Positions 63,492 through 64,000 of a stretch of DNA of 64,000 nt are shown one piece after another (within the stretch, counting starts at the first letter, position 1; each line of letters starts with the position of its first letter). Made by a program: the position numbers and the translations under genes. This DNA is from Phocaeicola dorei. GTDB lineage: Bacteria > Bacteroidota > Bacteroidia > Bacteroidales > Bacteroidaceae. The stretch lies in NCBI RefSeq assembly GCF_013009555.1, contig NZ_CP046176.1, forward strand, positions 2,635,501-2,699,500, given 5' to 3'. The notes under the pieces were generated by a model. The model made no database searches. It worked only from the letters and a program-made list of their open reading frames with translations, and was not told where the DNA came from.

Positions 63492-64000
63492 ATGATTAAC
63501 AACAAGACTAAAGGATTTCTCCTTGGGGCAATCGCAGCAGCCAGCTACGGCATGAACCCACTGTTCACCCTTCCTCTTTATAGTGCAGGAATGAGCGTAG
63601 ACTCGGTATTATTTTATCGCTATGCACTGGCTATAGTTGTACTAGGTATCATGATGAAGATGCAGAAACAATCTTTTGCCATTAAGAAAGCGGATGTGCT
63701 GCCACTTTGCATCATGGGGTTGCTGTTCTCATTCTCTTCCCTGTTTCTCTTTATGAGTTATAACTACATGGATGCCGGTATCGCATCCACCATATTGTTT
63801 GTCTACCCGGTACTGGTAGCTATTATTATGGCTGTAGTATTTAAGGAAAAAGTATCGCCGGTCACTATGTTTTCCATAGCGCTGGCCTTTGTGGGAATTT
63901 CCTTGCTTTGTAAAAGTCCGGGAGGACAGACACTCAGCTTGGTCGGGATTACTTTTGTCTTTTTATCATCCTTAGCTTATGCTATCTATATAGTTGGTGT
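63492..64000 (+). CDS. EamA/DMT-superfamily transporter (3' end outside window)
   Basis: The first 169 residues of an inner-membrane transporter of the drug/metabolite superfamily. The N-terminal repeat MINNKTKGFLLGAIAAASYG, then PLFTLPLYSAGMSVDSVLFY, and MDAGIASTILFVYPVLVAII are typical of the 10-helix EamA pair. About five helices are visible before the window edge. Substrate unknown; relatives export amino acids or other metabolites. It has its own consensus promoter. Confidence 0.88.
   Translation, partial: MINNKTKGFLLGAIAAASYGMNPLFTLPLYSAGMSVDSVLFYRYALAIVVLGIMMKMQKQSFAIKKADVLPLCIMGLLFSFSSLFLFMSYNYMDAGIASTILFVYPVLVAIIMAVVFKEKVSPVTMFSIALAFVGISLLCKSPGGQTLSLVGITFVFLSSLAYAIYIVG

Noticed and set aside
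1..64000. CRISPR arrays, tRNA or rRNA genes, intact insertion sequences
   Set aside because: No regularly spaced direct repeats, no cloverleaf or rRNA-like sequence, and no complete transposase gene were seen by eye.

Overview
The window is chromosomal DNA of a gut Bacteroidales, most like Bacteroides/Phocaeicola. It carries a SusC/SusD pair, Bacteroides-type promoters (TTTG, about 19-21 nt, TAnnTTTG), a UpxY-led capsule operon behind an invertible-promoter arrangement, a complete Na+-NQR operon, and families typical of the phylum (DUF4251, DUF4136, DUF2023, DUF6169, DUF1015). The species is not proven from the sequence alone.

Layout: 1-4.6 kb, SusC (5' end outside the window) and SusD, then an N-terminal stump of a tyrosine recombinase. 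5.3-8.4 kb, a Bcr/CflA-type exporter with an AraC regulator downstream and a second, divergent AraC gene. 8.5-12.8 kb, a decayed zone: one intact DUF4251 gene and one intact family 11 fucosyltransferase lie among fused gene scraps (DUF4136 joined to an RND pump; MscS joined to an outer-membrane barrel). 12.9-24.8 kb, housekeeping genes: flavodoxin-DUF2023, a cysteine-less thioredoxin-like protein, aspS, ogt, a second DUF4251, the agmatine-to-putrescine genes aguA-aguB, tamB and hdeD. 25-28 kb, NhaC and an exported C1 peptidase.

28.2-46.4 kb is a capsular polysaccharide operon. A 150-bp segment between perfect 21-bp inverted repeats carries a promoter that now points away from the genes, so the locus reads as OFF. 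Next come upxY, genes for CDP-3,6-dideoxyhexose synthesis (rfbH, rfbF, rfbG), a short-chain reductase and a split transketolase pair. An AT-rich cassette follows (GT2, GT10, flippase, GT17, polymerase, GT4, acetyltransferase), then a less AT-rich tail (epimerase, cupin, WecG/TagA-type GT, YjbH-like outer-membrane protein). A two-gene insert (a 59-aa protein and DUF6169) splits rfbF from rfbG. The transketolase pair beside the dideoxyhexose genes suggests a branched-chain sugar; this is the most interesting pathway inference here.

46.5-52 kb holds an Rpn-family nuclease, a broken AAA/PD-(D/E)XK gene and an SF2 helicase with WG-type repeats. 52.3-58.1 kb is nqrABCDEF. 58.2-63.3 kb has a DbpA-like helicase and serC-serA-DUF1015 separated by intergenic repeats. 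The window ends inside an EamA-family transporter. I found no tRNA, rRNA, CRISPR array or intact insertion sequence.
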